Shown: positions 1-8,791, counted from the stretch's first letter. The stretch is 64,000 nucleotides of DNA from Planobispora longispora (GCF_016863135.1 NZ_BOOH01000015.1:1-64000), one strand, 5' to 3'. The notes: generated by a model not told the origin, from the sequence alone. Program-made: numbers and translations.

Positions 1-94
1 AGAGCCCTCCGACCGGAAGAGCCCTCCGACCGGAAGAGCCCTCCGACCGGAAGAGCCCTCCGACCGGAAGAGCCCTCCGACCGGAAGAGCCCTC
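1..94. repeat. 17-bp tandem repeat at the left window edge
   Basis: Five exact head-to-tail copies of a 17-bp unit (AGAGCCCTCCGACCGGA) at 1-85 and a partial sixth to 94. The array probably continues left of the window. Its last bases run into the stop codon of the HAD gene on the minus strand. It sits just downstream of that gene, and each unit is GC-rich with little self-complementarity, so it does not look like a terminator. Confidence 0.9.
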
Positions 95-887
95 AGAAGA
101 GTTCTTCGAGGACCCGGGCGACCCCGTCGTCGTCGTTGGCCGCGGTCACGTGATGGACCGCCGCCAGCACCTCGGGGTGGGCGTTGGCGACGGCGTAGGC
201 CGTTCCGGCCCAGCGCAGCATCGGCAGGTCGTTCGGCATGTCACCGAAGGCCACCACCCCGGACGGCGTGACCCCGTAGGTGGCGGCGAGCTCGGCCAGG
301 GCCGAGGCCTTCGTCACGCCGTGGGCGCTCATCTCGATCAGCGCCCGGCCGCTGGAGTGCGTGGGCGTGACCAGGTCGCCGACCACGCCGCACACCGTGT
401 CCTGGAGGATGTCGGGGTCCATCCGGGGGTGCAGGGCCAGCAGCTTGGCGCACGGCCGCGAGGTGAGGGTGGACGTGCCGACGCGGAGTCCGCCGACCGC
501 CTTGCTGTCCCAGCCACCCAGACGAAAGTCCGATTCGTGGGCAAATCCCCCTTCATATTCCACCGAGAACGAAAGATCGGAAACTTTTTCCCTGAGCCGC
601 CGCACCACCTCTTCCAGCACATCCGGCTGGATGAGATCGGATTTCACGATCCGCTCGGTGTGCAGGTCGTACACGAGGGCGCCGTTGGCGCATATGGCCA
701 GCCCCCGGTGGTGTACGGCCCCCGCGACGGTGTGCATCCACCGTGGCGGGCGGCCGGTGACGAAGACCAGCGTGGCGCCCGCGTTCTCCACGCGGGCGAA
801 CGCGGCCGCGGTGCGGGGCGACACGGTGCCGTCCGAGCGCAGGGCGGTACCGTCGAGGTCTGTGGCGACGAGCCGGGGACTTCCCAT
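93..887 (-). CDS. Cof-type HAD-superfamily hydrolase
   Basis: Predicted cytoplasmic phosphatase of the Cof/YbjI type (HAD class IIB), 264 aa, the usual length. The four HAD motifs are visible: DLDGT at residues 10-14 with nucleophile and acid Asp10 and Asp12, the Thr44 motif (VTGRP), Lys193, and GDMPND (215-220) supplying the Mg-binding acids. The 150 or so residues between motifs 2 and 3 form the C2 cap that sets substrate choice. Family members act on sugar phosphates, pyridoxal phosphate or flavin nucleotides; the sequence does not say which. It ends next to the 17-bp repeat array and is divergent from cspA. No partner gene is adjacent. Confidence 0.9.
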   Translation of the reverse strand: MGSPRLVATDLDGTALRSDGTVSPRTAAAFARVENAGATLVFVTGRPPRWMHTVAGAVHHRGLAICANGALVYDLHTERIVKSDLIQPDVLEEVVRRLREKVSDLSFSVEYEGGFAHESDFRLGGWDSKAVGGLRVGTSTLTSRPCAKLLALHPRMDPDILQDTVCGVVGDLVTPTHSSGRALIEMSAHGVTKASALAELAATYGVTPSGVVAFGDMPNDLPMLRWAGTAYAVANAHPEVLAAVHHVTAANDDDGVARVLEELF

Positions 888-1129
888 AACAGGTTCCAGT
901 CTGCACTGTGATCCCCGCCGCGCCAGTCGCAGGATCAGCTAGGGGAGGAATCTTCCTGATCGCGGGAACATGTGTGGGCGGGATAGTGTTAGATGTGATG
1001 GCGTTGTATTAGCTGATCCCGTAGTGCATGACCAGAGCTAGATCTGAGCCACCCGGGGCCCCGCTGTACGACACACGGGGGTTCACGAGGTGTGAATCCC
1101 ATAGCTTCAAATCCTGAGGGAGAGCTTTA
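888..1129 (+). promoter_or_regulatory. Promoter and leader region of the cold-shock gene
   Basis: The 242 bp between the HAD gene and the cold-shock gene hold no ORF. The part nearest the cold-shock gene is probably a transcribed leader: an imperfect inverted repeat (GGGTTCAC at 1079-1086, GTGAATCCC at 1092-1100) lies about 30 bases before the start, and a purine-rich ribosome site GAGGGAGAG is at 1116-1124. Long structured leaders are common on csp genes (known); thermoregulation here is inference. The promoter hexamers could not be fixed by eye. Confidence 0.45.
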
Positions 1130-1333
1130 ATGGCTCAGGGAACCGTCAAGTGGTTCAACGCTGAAAAGGGCTTCGGCTTCATCGCGCCGGACGGCGGTGC
1201 GCCGGACGTGTTCGTGCACTTCTCCGAGATCGTCGGCAGCGGCTACCGCAGCCTCGAGGACGGCCAGCGGGTCGAGTTCGAGATCACGCAGGGTCAGAAG
1301 GGTCCGCAGGCCTCGCAGGTCCGCGGCATCTGA
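1130..1333 (+). CDS. cspA: Cold-shock domain protein
   Basis: A 67-aa single-domain CspA-family protein that binds single-stranded RNA and DNA. RNP1 (KGFGFI, residues 13-18) and RNP2 (VFVHF, 27-31) are intact, with the WFN aromatic patch near residue 8. It acts as an RNA chaperone in the cytoplasm; many actinomycetes carry several such genes, so it may be constitutive rather than cold-induced. The start follows a strong purine-rich ribosome site, and a very strong terminator lies 35 bases after the stop, so this is a monocistronic unit. The exact paralog letter cannot be assigned. Confidence 0.96.
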   Translation: MAQGTVKWFNAEKGFGFIAPDGGAPDVFVHFSEIVGSGYRSLEDGQRVEFEITQGQKGPQASQVRGI

Positions 1334-1367
1334 CGCATAGACCTTAGATCCACAGATCCACTAGAAC

Positions 1368-1412
1368 ACGAGGGCGGGGTTCGCTTCACGCGAACCCCGC
1401 CCTCGTGCTTTT
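1368..1412 (+). terminator. Strong terminator after cspA
   Basis: Perfect 17-bp stem (1368-1384 with 1390-1406), five-base loop, then GCTTTT at 1407-1412. It lies between two convergent genes (cspA and the FAD monooxygenase), so it could also serve the minus strand, but the T-tract favours the plus strand. Confidence 0.9.
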
Positions 1413-1492
1413 CCGGCCCCGGCGCCCCCTCACGCCCGACCGCCCCGCCGGGACCCCGCCGCTCCGGCCGGACCCGGCTCCGGCGACCGCCG

Positions 1493-2638
1493 TCACACCC
1501 GGTAGACCAGGCCGGAGAGCCTCCAGGCCAGAGCCCGGCGGAACCTCGGGAGGCGGGCCAGCGCCCGCAGGGCCAGGTTCCGGACCGGGCGCACCCTCCT
1601 GCTCATGGTCGCCAGCCGGGTCAGGCGCCCGGCGAACGTCACCACCTGCTCGGCGACCGGGCGGCGGGCCTCGGCGTAAGCGTCCAGTGCCGCCTCCTCG
1701 CCCTTCAGAGCGGCGCTGAGGGCCTCTCCCAGGGCGGTGGCGTCCTGGACACCCGTGTTCATTCCCTGGCCTCCTGCGGGGCTGTGGACGTGTGCGGCGT
1801 CGCCGGCGAGGACGATCCGTCCCGCCCGGTAGGAATCGGCCACCCGGTGGTGGATCCGGAACCGCGAACCCCAGAGGACCTCGCGCACCATCGCCCGCTC
1901 GCGCTCGGGGCCCCGGCCGTCCAGCAGCGCCTGGACGAAGGCCGCGTCGGGTGCGGCGGGCGCGTCCTCCACGGTGGACACGATCCGGTGGACGCCGCCG
2001 GGCAGCGGGGCGACCACGACCAGCCCGGCGGGTGAGAAGTAGAGGACGACCTCGTCCCGCGGCACCCCGCCGGTGAGCCGGACGTCGGCGAGGCTGAACG
2101 ACTCGGCGTACTGCCCGCCGGTGAAGCCGATGCCGGCCTGCTCCCGCACCGTGCTGTGCATGCCGTCCGCGCCGACCAGGTACTTCGCCGTCACGGTGCT
2201 CCCGTCGTCCATGACCGCGGTGACCCCCTCGCCGTCCTGGGTGACGCTCTCCAACGTGTACGGCCTGGCGACCCGGCCGCCCAGCTCGGTCAGGCGCTCC
2301 AGGAGGATCCGCTCGGTCTCGGCCTGGGAGATCATCAACGTGTAGGGGTAGGCGGTCGGGAGGTCGCCGAACTCCACCGGGACGAGCAGCCGGTCGCGGT
2401 CCCTGATGGTGAACCGGGGGGCGTGGATGCCCAGCGCGGCCAGCCGGCCCGAGACCCCCAGGGGCTCCAGGACCTCCAGCGTCCTGGCATGCACCACGGC
2501 GGCCCGGGAGGTGTTGTCCCCCGCGGCCTGGTTGTCGACCACGGTCACGTCGTGGCCCTGGCCGGCGAGGGAGACGGCGACGGTGAGACCGGTCGGACCG
2601 GCGCCGATGACGAGAACGTCCGTGCTGGTGGGGAGCAT
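1493..2638 (-). CDS. FAD-dependent aromatic monooxygenase (PheA/TfdB type)
   Basis: Predicted class A flavoprotein monooxygenase, 381 aa. It shows the Rossmann fingerprint GxGxxG (Gly12, 14, 17), the mid-protein DG motif (GADG, 156-159) that contacts FAD and NAD(P)H, and the GD motif (AGDAAH, 279-284) that binds the FAD ribityl chain. It would hydroxylate a small aromatic or polyketide-like substrate using NAD(P)H and O2; the substrate is unknown. It lacks the C-terminal thioredoxin-like domain of phenol hydroxylases. Ribosome site GGAGG at 2644-2648 is five bases from the ATG. It is divergent from a TetR gene, and the shared 121-bp spacer holds four operator-like palindromes, so TetR control is likely. 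Confidence 0.88.
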   Translation of the reverse strand: MLPTSTDVLVIGAGPTGLTVAVSLAGQGHDVTVVDNQAAGDNTSRAAVVHARTLEVLEPLGVSGRLAALGIHAPRFTIRDRDRLLVPVEFGDLPTAYPYTLMISQAETERILLERLTELGGRVARPYTLESVTQDGEGVTAVMDDGSTVTAKYLVGADGMHSTVREQAGIGFTGGQYAESFSLADVRLTGGVPRDEVVLYFSPAGLVVVAPLPGGVHRIVSTVEDAPAAPDAAFVQALLDGRGPERERAMVREVLWGSRFRIHHRVADSYRAGRIVLAGDAAHVHSPAGGQGMNTGVQDATALGEALSAALKGEEAALDAYAEARRPVAEQVVTFAGRLTRLATMSRRVRPVRNLALRALARLPRFRRALAWRLSGLVYRV

Positions 2639-2658
2639 CTCGGCCTCCGAGAGTCATT

Positions 2659-2688
2659 GCCAACGTTTGTTGGCCAACGTTTGTTGGC
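2659..2688. promoter_or_regulatory. Doubled TetR-type operator, monooxygenase side
   Basis: Two identical 16-bp palindromes GCCAACGTTTGTTGGC at 2659-2674 and 2673-2688 overlap by two bases. They lie 20 to 50 bases upstream of the monooxygenase start. Overlapping palindromes 14 bp apart are typical of TetR-family dimers that bind in pairs (family knowledge). The likely ligand of the control is the neighbouring TetR protein. Confidence 0.8.
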
Positions 2689-2715
2689 ATAACTATGCGC
2701 CTGCCGCGCCGCCAT

Positions 2716-2745
2716 GTCAACGGTTGTAGGCCAACGACTGTTGGC
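2716..2745. promoter_or_regulatory. Doubled TetR-type operator, tetR side
   Basis: A second pair with the same geometry: an imperfect copy (GTCAACGGTTGTAGGC, 2716-2731) and a good one (GCCAACGACTGTTGGC, 2730-2745), again overlapping by two bases. The pair fills the spacer between the -35 and -10 of the tetR promoter, so binding would shut off the regulator's own gene. Confidence 0.78.
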
Positions 2746-2752
2746 ATAAAAT
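2724..2752 (+). promoter_or_regulatory. Leaderless promoter of the tetR gene
   Basis: TTGTAG at 2724-2729, a 17-bp spacer and TAAAAT at 2747-2752. The hexamer ends seven bases before the ATG at 2760 and no ribosome site is present, which fits a leaderless transcript that starts at or next to the start codon. Confidence 0.65.
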
Positions 2753-2759
2753 CTCCGCC

Positions 2760-3305
2760 ATGAGGAGATCCTCGGAGGACACCAAAACCCTGATCCTGGC
2801 CGCGGCGCGCGAACGGTTCGCCGCCGACGGCTACGAGCGGGCGACCATCCGCGCCATCGCCGCGGACGCGAAGATCGACCCGTCCATGGTCATGAGGTAC
2901 TTCGGCAACAAGGACAAGCTGTTCGCCGCCGCCGCCGACGTCGATCTGAGGCTCCCCGATCTGGCCGCGCTCCCCCGCGAGACGGTGGGGGCCGCCCTCG
3001 TCGCGCACTTCCTCGACCGCTGGGAGGAGGACGAGGGCATGATGATCCTGCTGCGCACCGGCGTCACCAACGAGGCCGTCGCCGAGCGCATGCGCATGAT
3101 CTTCGCCGCCCAGCTCGGGCCGCTGGTCGCCACGCTCTGCGGTGATCCCGCCCAGGCTCCCTCCCGGGCCGGGCTCGCCGCCTCCCAGGTGCTCGGCGTG
3201 GCCCTGTGCCGCTACGTGCTCCGCCTGCCGCCCGTCGTCGCCATGTCCCGCGAGGAGATCGTGCACTGGCTGGGCCCGACCCTCCAGCGCTACCTGACCG
3301 GGTGA
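2760..3305 (+). CDS. TetR-family transcriptional regulator
   Basis: 181 aa with the N-terminal TetR helix-turn-helix in residues 1-55 (TRAIAADAKIDPSMVMRYF-like recognition helix) and a C-terminal all-alpha ligand and dimer domain. The 'tetR_C_33'-like C-terminal part is typical of actinobacterial regulators. It is divergent from the FAD monooxygenase and faces two doubled palindromes. The natural reading is a repressor of itself and the oxygenase that releases DNA when an aromatic or antibiotic-like compound binds. The ligand cannot be read from sequence. Confidence 0.9.
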   Translation: MRRSSEDTKTLILAAARERFAADGYERATIRAIAADAKIDPSMVMRYFGNKDKLFAAAADVDLRLPDLAALPRETVGAALVAHFLDRWEEDEGMMILLRTGVTNEAVAERMRMIFAAQLGPLVATLCGDPAQAPSRAGLAASQVLGVALCRYVLRLPPVVAMSREEIVHWLGPTLQRYLTG

Positions 3306-3435
3306 GGCACGCCTGTCCCCGGCGTGGCGGTACGACGGCGCGGAGACACGGAGACCCAGAGAGACGGGGACGTAGAGACACGGGGACGCGGTCTCAACAC
3401 CCGGCGACACGGGGAACCGGGGTGCTCAAGGGAGC
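3306..3435. other. Intergenic region with degenerate short repeats
   Basis: The 130 bp downstream of tetR contain irregular repeats of a GAGACACGGGGAC-like unit (about 3335-3400). No clear terminator or promoter hexamers were identified. Confidence 0.4.
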
Positions 3436-5079
3436 ATGAGCCGAAGGGCTCGGAAGCTTGCGGGGACCGTGTCGGACACGGCTTCGTCACAAGAGGCGCC
3501 GGGGCCGAACCCGGCCGCCCGATGCGCTGTCCATCCAGCTATGAGGCATCCGGTCCCCCCTGACGTGGAGCGTCCGCCCGGTTCGGCCCTGGCCTGGCTC
3601 GCACACCCCGCGACCGTCACCGCCACCTTCCTGCTGCTGATCAACGACCACCTGCTCAAGGGCCTGTGGCCCGGCCCGGTCACCGGCAAGCTCAGCGACT
3701 TCGCCGGCCTGATGGTCGCCCCGCCGCTGCTGGCCCTGACCCGCCTGCCCGTCCCGGCCGCCATCCTCGCCACCGGCGTCGGCTTCACCGTGGTCAAGAC
3801 CACCGAGACCGGCGCCGCCCTGGCCTCCCAGGCCTGGACGGCGCTGGCCGGCCCCTCCCAGGTGCTGGCCGACCCCACCGACCTGCTCGCCCTGCCCGCC
3901 CTGGGCGCCGCCTGGCTCGTCTGGCGCCGCTGCCGGTCCGAGCAGGCCGTACGGCAGGCCCGCACGCTCATCATCGTCCCCGTCGCCCTGATCGCGGTGA
4001 CCGCCACCGCGGGACCGGGAGGATGGGGCTCGACCGCGACGACCGCGGTCTCCGTCGAAGACGACGCGATCACCGTCTTCTTCGACGAGCCCGGCGCCGA
4101 CCCCGTCGCCTCCCGGGACGGCGGCCGGACCTGGAGGGCCGCGAGATCCCTTCCGTCCCCGGACCCGGCTTCCACGGCCACCTCGGAGCCGTCCGCCACC
4201 TCGGAGCCGGACTCGCCCTCCGTGTCGTCCGCCCGTCCGTCCGCCAAGACCCAGGATTGCGTCCCCGGCGAACCCGTCCACTGCTACCGGATCACCCCGC
4301 CCCGCCTGGCCGTCGAGGAGTCCCATGACGGCGGGAAGACCTGGGAAACGACGTGGGAGGTCTCGGAGGGGCGCGAGGACATGATGCGGCGGCGCCACGG
4401 CGGCTCGTGGGCGCAGCACTGGAAGGGCTCCCAGGCCATCGCGGTGCAGAAGAAGGCCGGCGGGCACGTGGTGGTCGTGGCGACCGGCAGCGACGGCATC
4501 GCCGTACGGGACGTGAGCGGGACCTGGCAGCGGCTCGGCGTCCACGGTGACGGTTTCCTCCCGGAAGCTGCGGCCCCCCTCAACGCGCCGGAGATCGATC
4601 TGGAGGCGGAGCGCGTCGTGGGCTTCTTCGCCGGGCTGCTCCCCCTCCTGGCCGGAGTCGCCGCGGCCTGCCGCTACAGGCGGAGCGGCACCGCCTTCCT
4701 CGTGATCGCTTCCACGATCGCCTCGCTCGGCTTCCTGATCGCCCGCCAAGGCATGGGCGAACCGTTCCTGTTCGTGAACCTGCCGCTCGTGCTGGGGATC
4801 GCCTGCGCCCTTCTGGGCATGATCCTGATGATCGTCACAGCCGTCTCGATGCGCCTGCGCGGCTGGGCGTGGCTCTACCTGCTCGCGGTCCCGCCGGCCA
4901 CCATGTTCGGCATCTGGGGCGTCTTCGCCGGCTGGACCCGGGGGACTCCCGACCATTACGTGACGGCGGTGGTGATCTCCTGCCTGGTGACGACCGTGGG
5001 CATGGCGGTGACGGCCGCCATCTGCTGGTCGGGCGTGCGGGCCCCGATCGGCAGGGCAGGGGAGGAGGAGCCGGGGTAG
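3436..5079 (+). CDS. Membrane protein with two Asp-box motifs, function unknown
   Basis: 547 aa, not recognised as a named family. The first 200 residues hold about four hydrophobic segments. Residues 200-390 form a probable outside domain with two Asp-box (BNR) motifs of the form SxDxGxTW, at 226-233 and 296-303, the first within a Ser/Thr/Pro-rich stretch. Residues 390-535 hold four more hydrophobic segments. Asp-boxes are structural turns of beta-propellers such as sialidases and photosystem assembly factors; two alone would not build a full propeller, so enzymatic activity is not claimed. The ATG at 3436 has AAGGGAG directly before it with tight spacing; ATG 3541 (residue 36) is an alternative start that drops a non-hydrophobic leader. 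Confidence 0.7.
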   Translation: MSRRARKLAGTVSDTASSQEAPGPNPAARCAVHPAMRHPVPPDVERPPGSALAWLAHPATVTATFLLLINDHLLKGLWPGPVTGKLSDFAGLMVAPPLLALTRLPVPAAILATGVGFTVVKTTETGAALASQAWTALAGPSQVLADPTDLLALPALGAAWLVWRRCRSEQAVRQARTLIIVPVALIAVTATAGPGGWGSTATTAVSVEDDAITVFFDEPGADPVASRDGGRTWRAARSLPSPDPASTATSEPSATSEPDSPSVSSARPSAKTQDCVPGEPVHCYRITPPRLAVEESHDGGKTWETTWEVSEGREDMMRRRHGGSWAQHWKGSQAIAVQKKAGGHVVVVATGSDGIAVRDVSGTWQRLGVHGDGFLPEAAAPLNAPEIDLEAERVVGFFAGLLPLLAGVAAACRYRRSGTAFLVIASTIASLGFLIARQGMGEPFLFVNLPLVLGIACALLGMILMIVTAVSMRLRGWAWLYLLAVPPATMFGIWGVFAGWTRGTPDHYVTAVVISCLVTTVGMAVTAAICWSGVRAPIGRAGEEEPG

Positions 5080-5243
5080 CGCGGTGATCGGCGACGCTCA
5101 CCGGGCGTTCGCCGTACGGCCCGGCGGGAGAAACCGGCGAGAAACCGGCGAAGACCCGACGAGAAACCGACAAGGAAGCGACGAGGACCCGGTCTGAGAA
5201 CGGACCGGGTCCTCATCCGGGGGCCTGACGGCCCCGGGTGTCA
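5080..5243. other. Intergenic region with GAGAAACCGGC repeats
   Basis: Between the convergent membrane-protein gene and serS. Short direct repeats of GAGAAACCGGC(G) occur around 5129-5172, followed by the serS terminator hairpin. Confidence 0.5.
5183..5214 (-). terminator. Terminator hairpin downstream of serS
   Basis: Perfect 12-bp stem (5183-5194 with 5203-5214) and an eight-base loop, located 30 bases after the serS stop. There is no clean T-tract, as is common in high-GC actinomycetes. Confidence 0.65.
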
Positions 5244-6512
5244 TTACTTGACCGGCTCCAGGACGTCGAGGCCGACGTAGGGGCGCAGGGCCTTGGGCAC
5301 CACGACCGAGCCGTCGGCCTGCTGGTGGTTCTCCAGGATGGCGACGATCCAGCGGGTGGTGGCCAGGGTGCCGTTCAGCGTGGCGACGCTCTGGGGCTTG
5401 CCCCCGGAGTCGCGGTAGCGCACGGCCAGGCGGCGGGCCTGGAAGTCGGTGCAGTTGGAGGTCGAGGTGAGCTCGCGGTAGCGGCCCTGGGTGGGGATCC
5501 ACCCCTCGCAGTCGTACTTGCGCGCGGCCGAGGTGCCGAGGTCGCCCGCCGCCACGTCGATGACGCGATAGGGGATCTCGACCTTGGCCAGCATCTCCTT
5601 CTCCCAGGCGAGCAGGCGCAGGTGCTCCTCGTGCGCGTCCTCGGGACGGCAGTAGGAGAACATCTCCACCTTGTCGAACTGGTGGACCCGGATGATGCCG
5701 CGCGTGTCCTTGCCGTACGACCCGGCCTCGCGGCGGAAGCACGACGACCAGCCCCCGTAGCGCAGCGGGAGCTCCGCCCCGTCGAGGATCTCGTCGGCGT
5801 GGTAGGCCGCCAGCGGCACCTCGGAGGTGCCGACCAGGTAGAGATCGTCCTCGGGGAGGCGGTAGATCTCCTTGTCGTGGGCGATGTGGAAACCGGTGCC
5901 CTGCATCGCCTCGGGCTTCACCAGCACAGGGGTGATCATCGGGATGAACCCGGCCTCGATCGCCTGCTGCATCGCCATGTTGAGCAGGCCGAGCTGGAGC
6001 CGGGCGCCGACGCCCTTGAGGAAGAAGAACCGCGAGCCGGAGACCTTGGCCCCGCGCTCCATGTCGATCGCGCCGAGCAGTTCGCCCAGCTCCAGGTGGT
6101 CCTTCGGCTCGAAGTCGAAGGACCGCTTCTCGCCGGACTCCTCCAGCACGACGTAGTCGTCCTCGCCGCCGTGCGGGGCCCCCTCCTCCACGAGGTTGGG
6201 CACCGTCTGCAGGACCGCGTCGAGCTCGGACGCCAGCTTCTCGGCCTCGGCTTCCAGGGCCTTGACCTGGGCGGCGAGGTCCTTGGCGCGGTCGAGCAGC
6301 GCCGCCTTCTCCTCCCCGGAGGCTTTCGACACCGACTTGCCCATGGTCTTCTGCTCGGCACGCAGGGACTCGAAGGAGCTCAGCGCGGAGCGGCGGCGCC
6401 CGTCCAGGTCGAGCAGCGTATCGACGACGGACTCGTCTTCACCGCGGGCACGCTGCGACGCCCGTAGCCGGTCGGGATCCTCACGAAGGGTACGCAGGTC
6501 AATCACAGACAT
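5244..6512 (-). CDS. serS: Seryl-tRNA synthetase
   Basis: Class IIa synthetase that charges tRNA-Ser (and tRNA-Sec) in the cytoplasm, 422 aa, the normal length. Residues 1-105 form the long helical arm (rich in Glu, Lys, Ala) that grips the tRNA-Ser variable arm. Motif 2 is clear ([14 protein letters not shown]) and motif 3 has the actinobacterial form with NGTLATTRW followed by AILENH. A TSE motif (GTSEVPL) lines the serine pocket. It is a single gene followed by a hairpin; no T-box leader was seen. Confidence 0.98.
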   Translation of the reverse strand: MSVIDLRTLREDPDRLRASQRARGEDESVVDTLLDLDGRRRSALSSFESLRAEQKTMGKSVSKASGEEKAALLDRAKDLAAQVKALEAEAEKLASELDAVLQTVPNLVEEGAPHGGEDDYVVLEESGEKRSFDFEPKDHLELGELLGAIDMERGAKVSGSRFFFLKGVGARLQLGLLNMAMQQAIEAGFIPMITPVLVKPEAMQGTGFHIAHDKEIYRLPEDDLYLVGTSEVPLAAYHADEILDGAELPLRYGGWSSCFRREAGSYGKDTRGIIRVHQFDKVEMFSYCRPEDAHEEHLRLLAWEKEMLAKVEIPYRVIDVAAGDLGTSAARKYDCEGWIPTQGRYRELTSTSNCTDFQARRLAVRYRDSGGKPQSVATLNGTLATTRWIVAILENHQQADGSVVVPKALRPYVGLDVLEPVK

Positions 6513-6690
6513 AGGCTACCGAGGTACGGCTCGCGTCCGCGTGGATATACGGCCTACCGGAGTGGCCGCAGGCCAGGGGCCCTCCCGGCGCCGCAACGGC
6601 GCTCACGCGCCGGAAGCCCACCCGCCGCAGCGGTGCCCGCGGACCGGAAGCCGCCCGCCGCAGCGACGCCCACCGCTGCGGACCCACCCG
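6513..6690. other. Intergenic region with a 34-bp imperfect direct repeat
   Basis: The region between serS and the beta-propeller gene on the minus strand holds two imperfect copies of a 34-bp GC-rich unit beginning CCGGAAGCC at about 6610 and 6644. No gene was seen. Confidence 0.45.
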
Positions 6691-7787
6691 TCACCGCAAC
6701 GCCCGCAGGTTGAGCACCCGCGAGACGCCGGCGCTCTCCGACCTCCAGCCGACCAGCCCGCCCTCGCGGTACAGGCCCGTGACCGGCTCGCTGTCGGCAT
6801 TCTCCGGTTTCCGGAGCACCGCGGCGGTCCCCCCGTCCAGGTCCACGACCGTCACCCGGATCGGGAAGAGCAGTCGCTCCGCCGCACCCGACGTGTCCCC
6901 GGACTCAGATGTCCCGTTGTCAGCCGCCTCAGCCGCCTCGCGGACGGTGTCCTCAAAATCTTCAGCGGCATCCGGAGAACACCGGCGGAGCCTGCGGCGG
7001 TGGAGGAAGAGAAGGGAGAGAGGTACTTCATGGAGACACCCCTCCTGGGGGCGCCCGTGAAGAGCACGGCGTCGCCGGCCGGCGCGAGCTCCATATCCCA
7101 CAGCTCGTGGCTCTTGTCGAAGGCCACCAGGAGTTTCGGATCCCCTCCGGCACGTGGCATGACCCGCACCTGTCCGGCCTGGTCCGTGTCACCGCGGTTC
7201 GCGACCGTCCTCCAGACCAGGTGATGCTCGTCCGCCCCCGCCTGCGTGAGCATGTAGCCGCTCAGGCCGGGCGTCACGGGCTGGACGGCGAGCACGGACG
7301 TCTGCCGCGACTCCATGGAGAACGCCTCCAGCCGCACCTGACGATCGGCGGCCCCGGCGCCCTGCCGGCTCCCGTCGCTCTCCGTGTTCCCAGCGCTCTC
7401 CGGATTCTCGCCACCCTCGCCACCCTCGGCGCCCGCGCCGCTCTCGGCGACCAGCAGGATGTGCCCGGCGTCGAGCGCGGCCACCGGCCGGTACGCGAGC
7501 CCGTCGGCGGCCCGGGCCGGGATCTCGGCCAGAGCGTGCGGCCAGACCTCCTCGGCCGGCCGGGCGTTCAGGATCATCTCCTCGGTGATGCGAGAAGGGG
7601 GCGTGGTCATGACGACGGGTGCGGCAGGCACGGTGGGCGCGGCGGGTACGGCGGGCAGCTGCCGTACCGCGCCGGTCAGGGTCACCATCAGAACGGTCAG
7701 CGTGCCGGCGGCGAGCAGCGCCGGAGAGCGGAGGATCCCGCGGCGGCGGCCGGTCTCGGAGGGAACTGCGGGAATCGAAGGTTCCAT
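6691..7787 (-). pseudogene. Membrane-anchored beta-propeller-like protein, frameshifted
   Basis: Reading from ATG 7787 (ribosome site GGGGAGG) gives a short cytoplasmic segment, one transmembrane segment near residues 25-45, then an outside domain with Ser/Gly/Glu-rich low complexity and repeated beta-strand blocks similar in style to TolB/WD40-like proteins. That frame runs out at 6852 with an Arg-rich tail that does not look real. The minus-one frame from about 6970 down to 6691 continues with good strand-like sequence (FPIRVTVVDLDGG). One extra base in the four-T run at 6955-6958 (minus strand) would join the two into a protein of about 365 aa. Either the gene is broken or the read lost one base. 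It has no sigma-factor partner, unlike the look-alike gene at 53738. Confidence 0.6.
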
Positions 7788-7870
7788 GGCGCCTCCCCGT
7801 CGTCAGGGTGAACGAGCCACGGAGCCCTTCCGCTACGGAACTCCAGGGAATTCCTTGGAATTTCCGGGAA

Positions 7871-8791
7871 TCAGACCTGACCGGTTCTGACCTTGGCCAG
7901 CCATTCGGCGGCCTCGGCGAAGTCGGGGTCGGCCGTACCCCGCTTGATCTGCGGGGACAGCCGGTCCGCACGCGGGTAGCTGCCGAGGAAGCGCACGTCG
8001 GAGCAGACCCGGTGAAGGCCGGAGATCGCCTCGCCGACGCGGGCCTCCGCCACGTGGCCCTCGAAGTCGAAGTGGAAGAAATAGCGGCCGATGCCGTCAC
8101 CGGTGGGCCGCGACTCGATGCGGGTCAGGTTGACCCCGCGCACCGCGAACTCCGTCAGCATCTCCAGCAGCGCGCCCGGATGGTCGTCGGAGAGGAAGAC
8201 CACCAGGGAGGTCCGGTCGGCGCCGGTGGGCTCGGTCAGCGGGCCCGGCTTGGTCACGTGGACGAACCGGGTCACCGTGTCGGAGCGGTCGCCGATGCGC
8301 GCGGCCAGCTCGACCAGGCCGTAGTGCTCTCCGGCGATGCGCGCGGCGATGGCCGCGTCGTACGGCGAGCCGGGCAGGGCGACCTCCTGGGCCGCCCCCG
8401 CGGTCGACGAGGCGGCGATGGTCACCGCGTCGGGCAGCTCGCGGGCGATGAAGCCGCGGCACTGGGTGAGGGCCGCCGGATGGGAGAAGATCCGCTTGAT
8501 GTTGCCGAACTCGGTGCCCGGACGGACCAGCAGCGAGAACTCGACGGGCAGCAGCACCTCGGCGGTGATCAGCAGCGGCTCGCCCCAGGCGAGCTCGTCG
8601 AGGGTCGTGGCGATGCCGCCTTCGAGCGAGTTCTCCAGCGGGACGACGGCGCCGTCCGCCTCACCCCGCCGGGCGGCGTCGAGCGCCGCGCTGACGTTCG
8701 CGCTCGGCAGGCGCTCGGCTTCCGGCGCCAGGATCCGCAGGGCCTCCTCGGCGAAGGTGCCCTCCGGTCCCAGATAGGCGAGTTTCGGCAT
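7871..8791 (-). CDS. pheA: Prephenate dehydratase
   Basis: Monofunctional PheA-type enzyme that decarboxylates and dehydrates prephenate to phenylpyruvate in phenylalanine synthesis; 306 aa, normal for actinobacteria, which lack the fused chorismate mutase. Residues 1-180 are the catalytic domain with LGPEGTF at the start and the catalytic TRF (DTVTRF) near residue 175. The C-terminal ACT domain carries the ESRP phenylalanine-binding motif (TRIESRP), so feedback inhibition by phenylalanine is expected. It is upstream of and codirectional with the beta-propeller gene; the 83-bp gap argues against tight coupling. Confidence 0.96.
   Translation of the reverse strand: MPKLAYLGPEGTFAEEALRILAPEAERLPSANVSAALDAARRGEADGAVVPLENSLEGGIATTLDELAWGEPLLITAEVLLPVEFSLLVRPGTEFGNIKRIFSHPAALTQCRGFIARELPDAVTIAASSTAGAAQEVALPGSPYDAAIAARIAGEHYGLVELAARIGDRSDTVTRFVHVTKPGPLTEPTGADRTSLVVFLSDDHPGALLEMLTEFAVRGVNLTRIESRPTGDGIGRYFFHFDFEGHVAEARVGEAISGLHRVCSDVRFLGSYPRADRLSPQIKRGTADPDFAEAAEWLAKVRTGQV

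Noticed and set aside
1386-3410. 674-codon minus-strand open frame across the FAD monooxygenase and tetR
   Set aside because: Arg/Pro/Gly-rich shadow in a high-GC region; two real genes with clear motifs and promoter signals occupy it.
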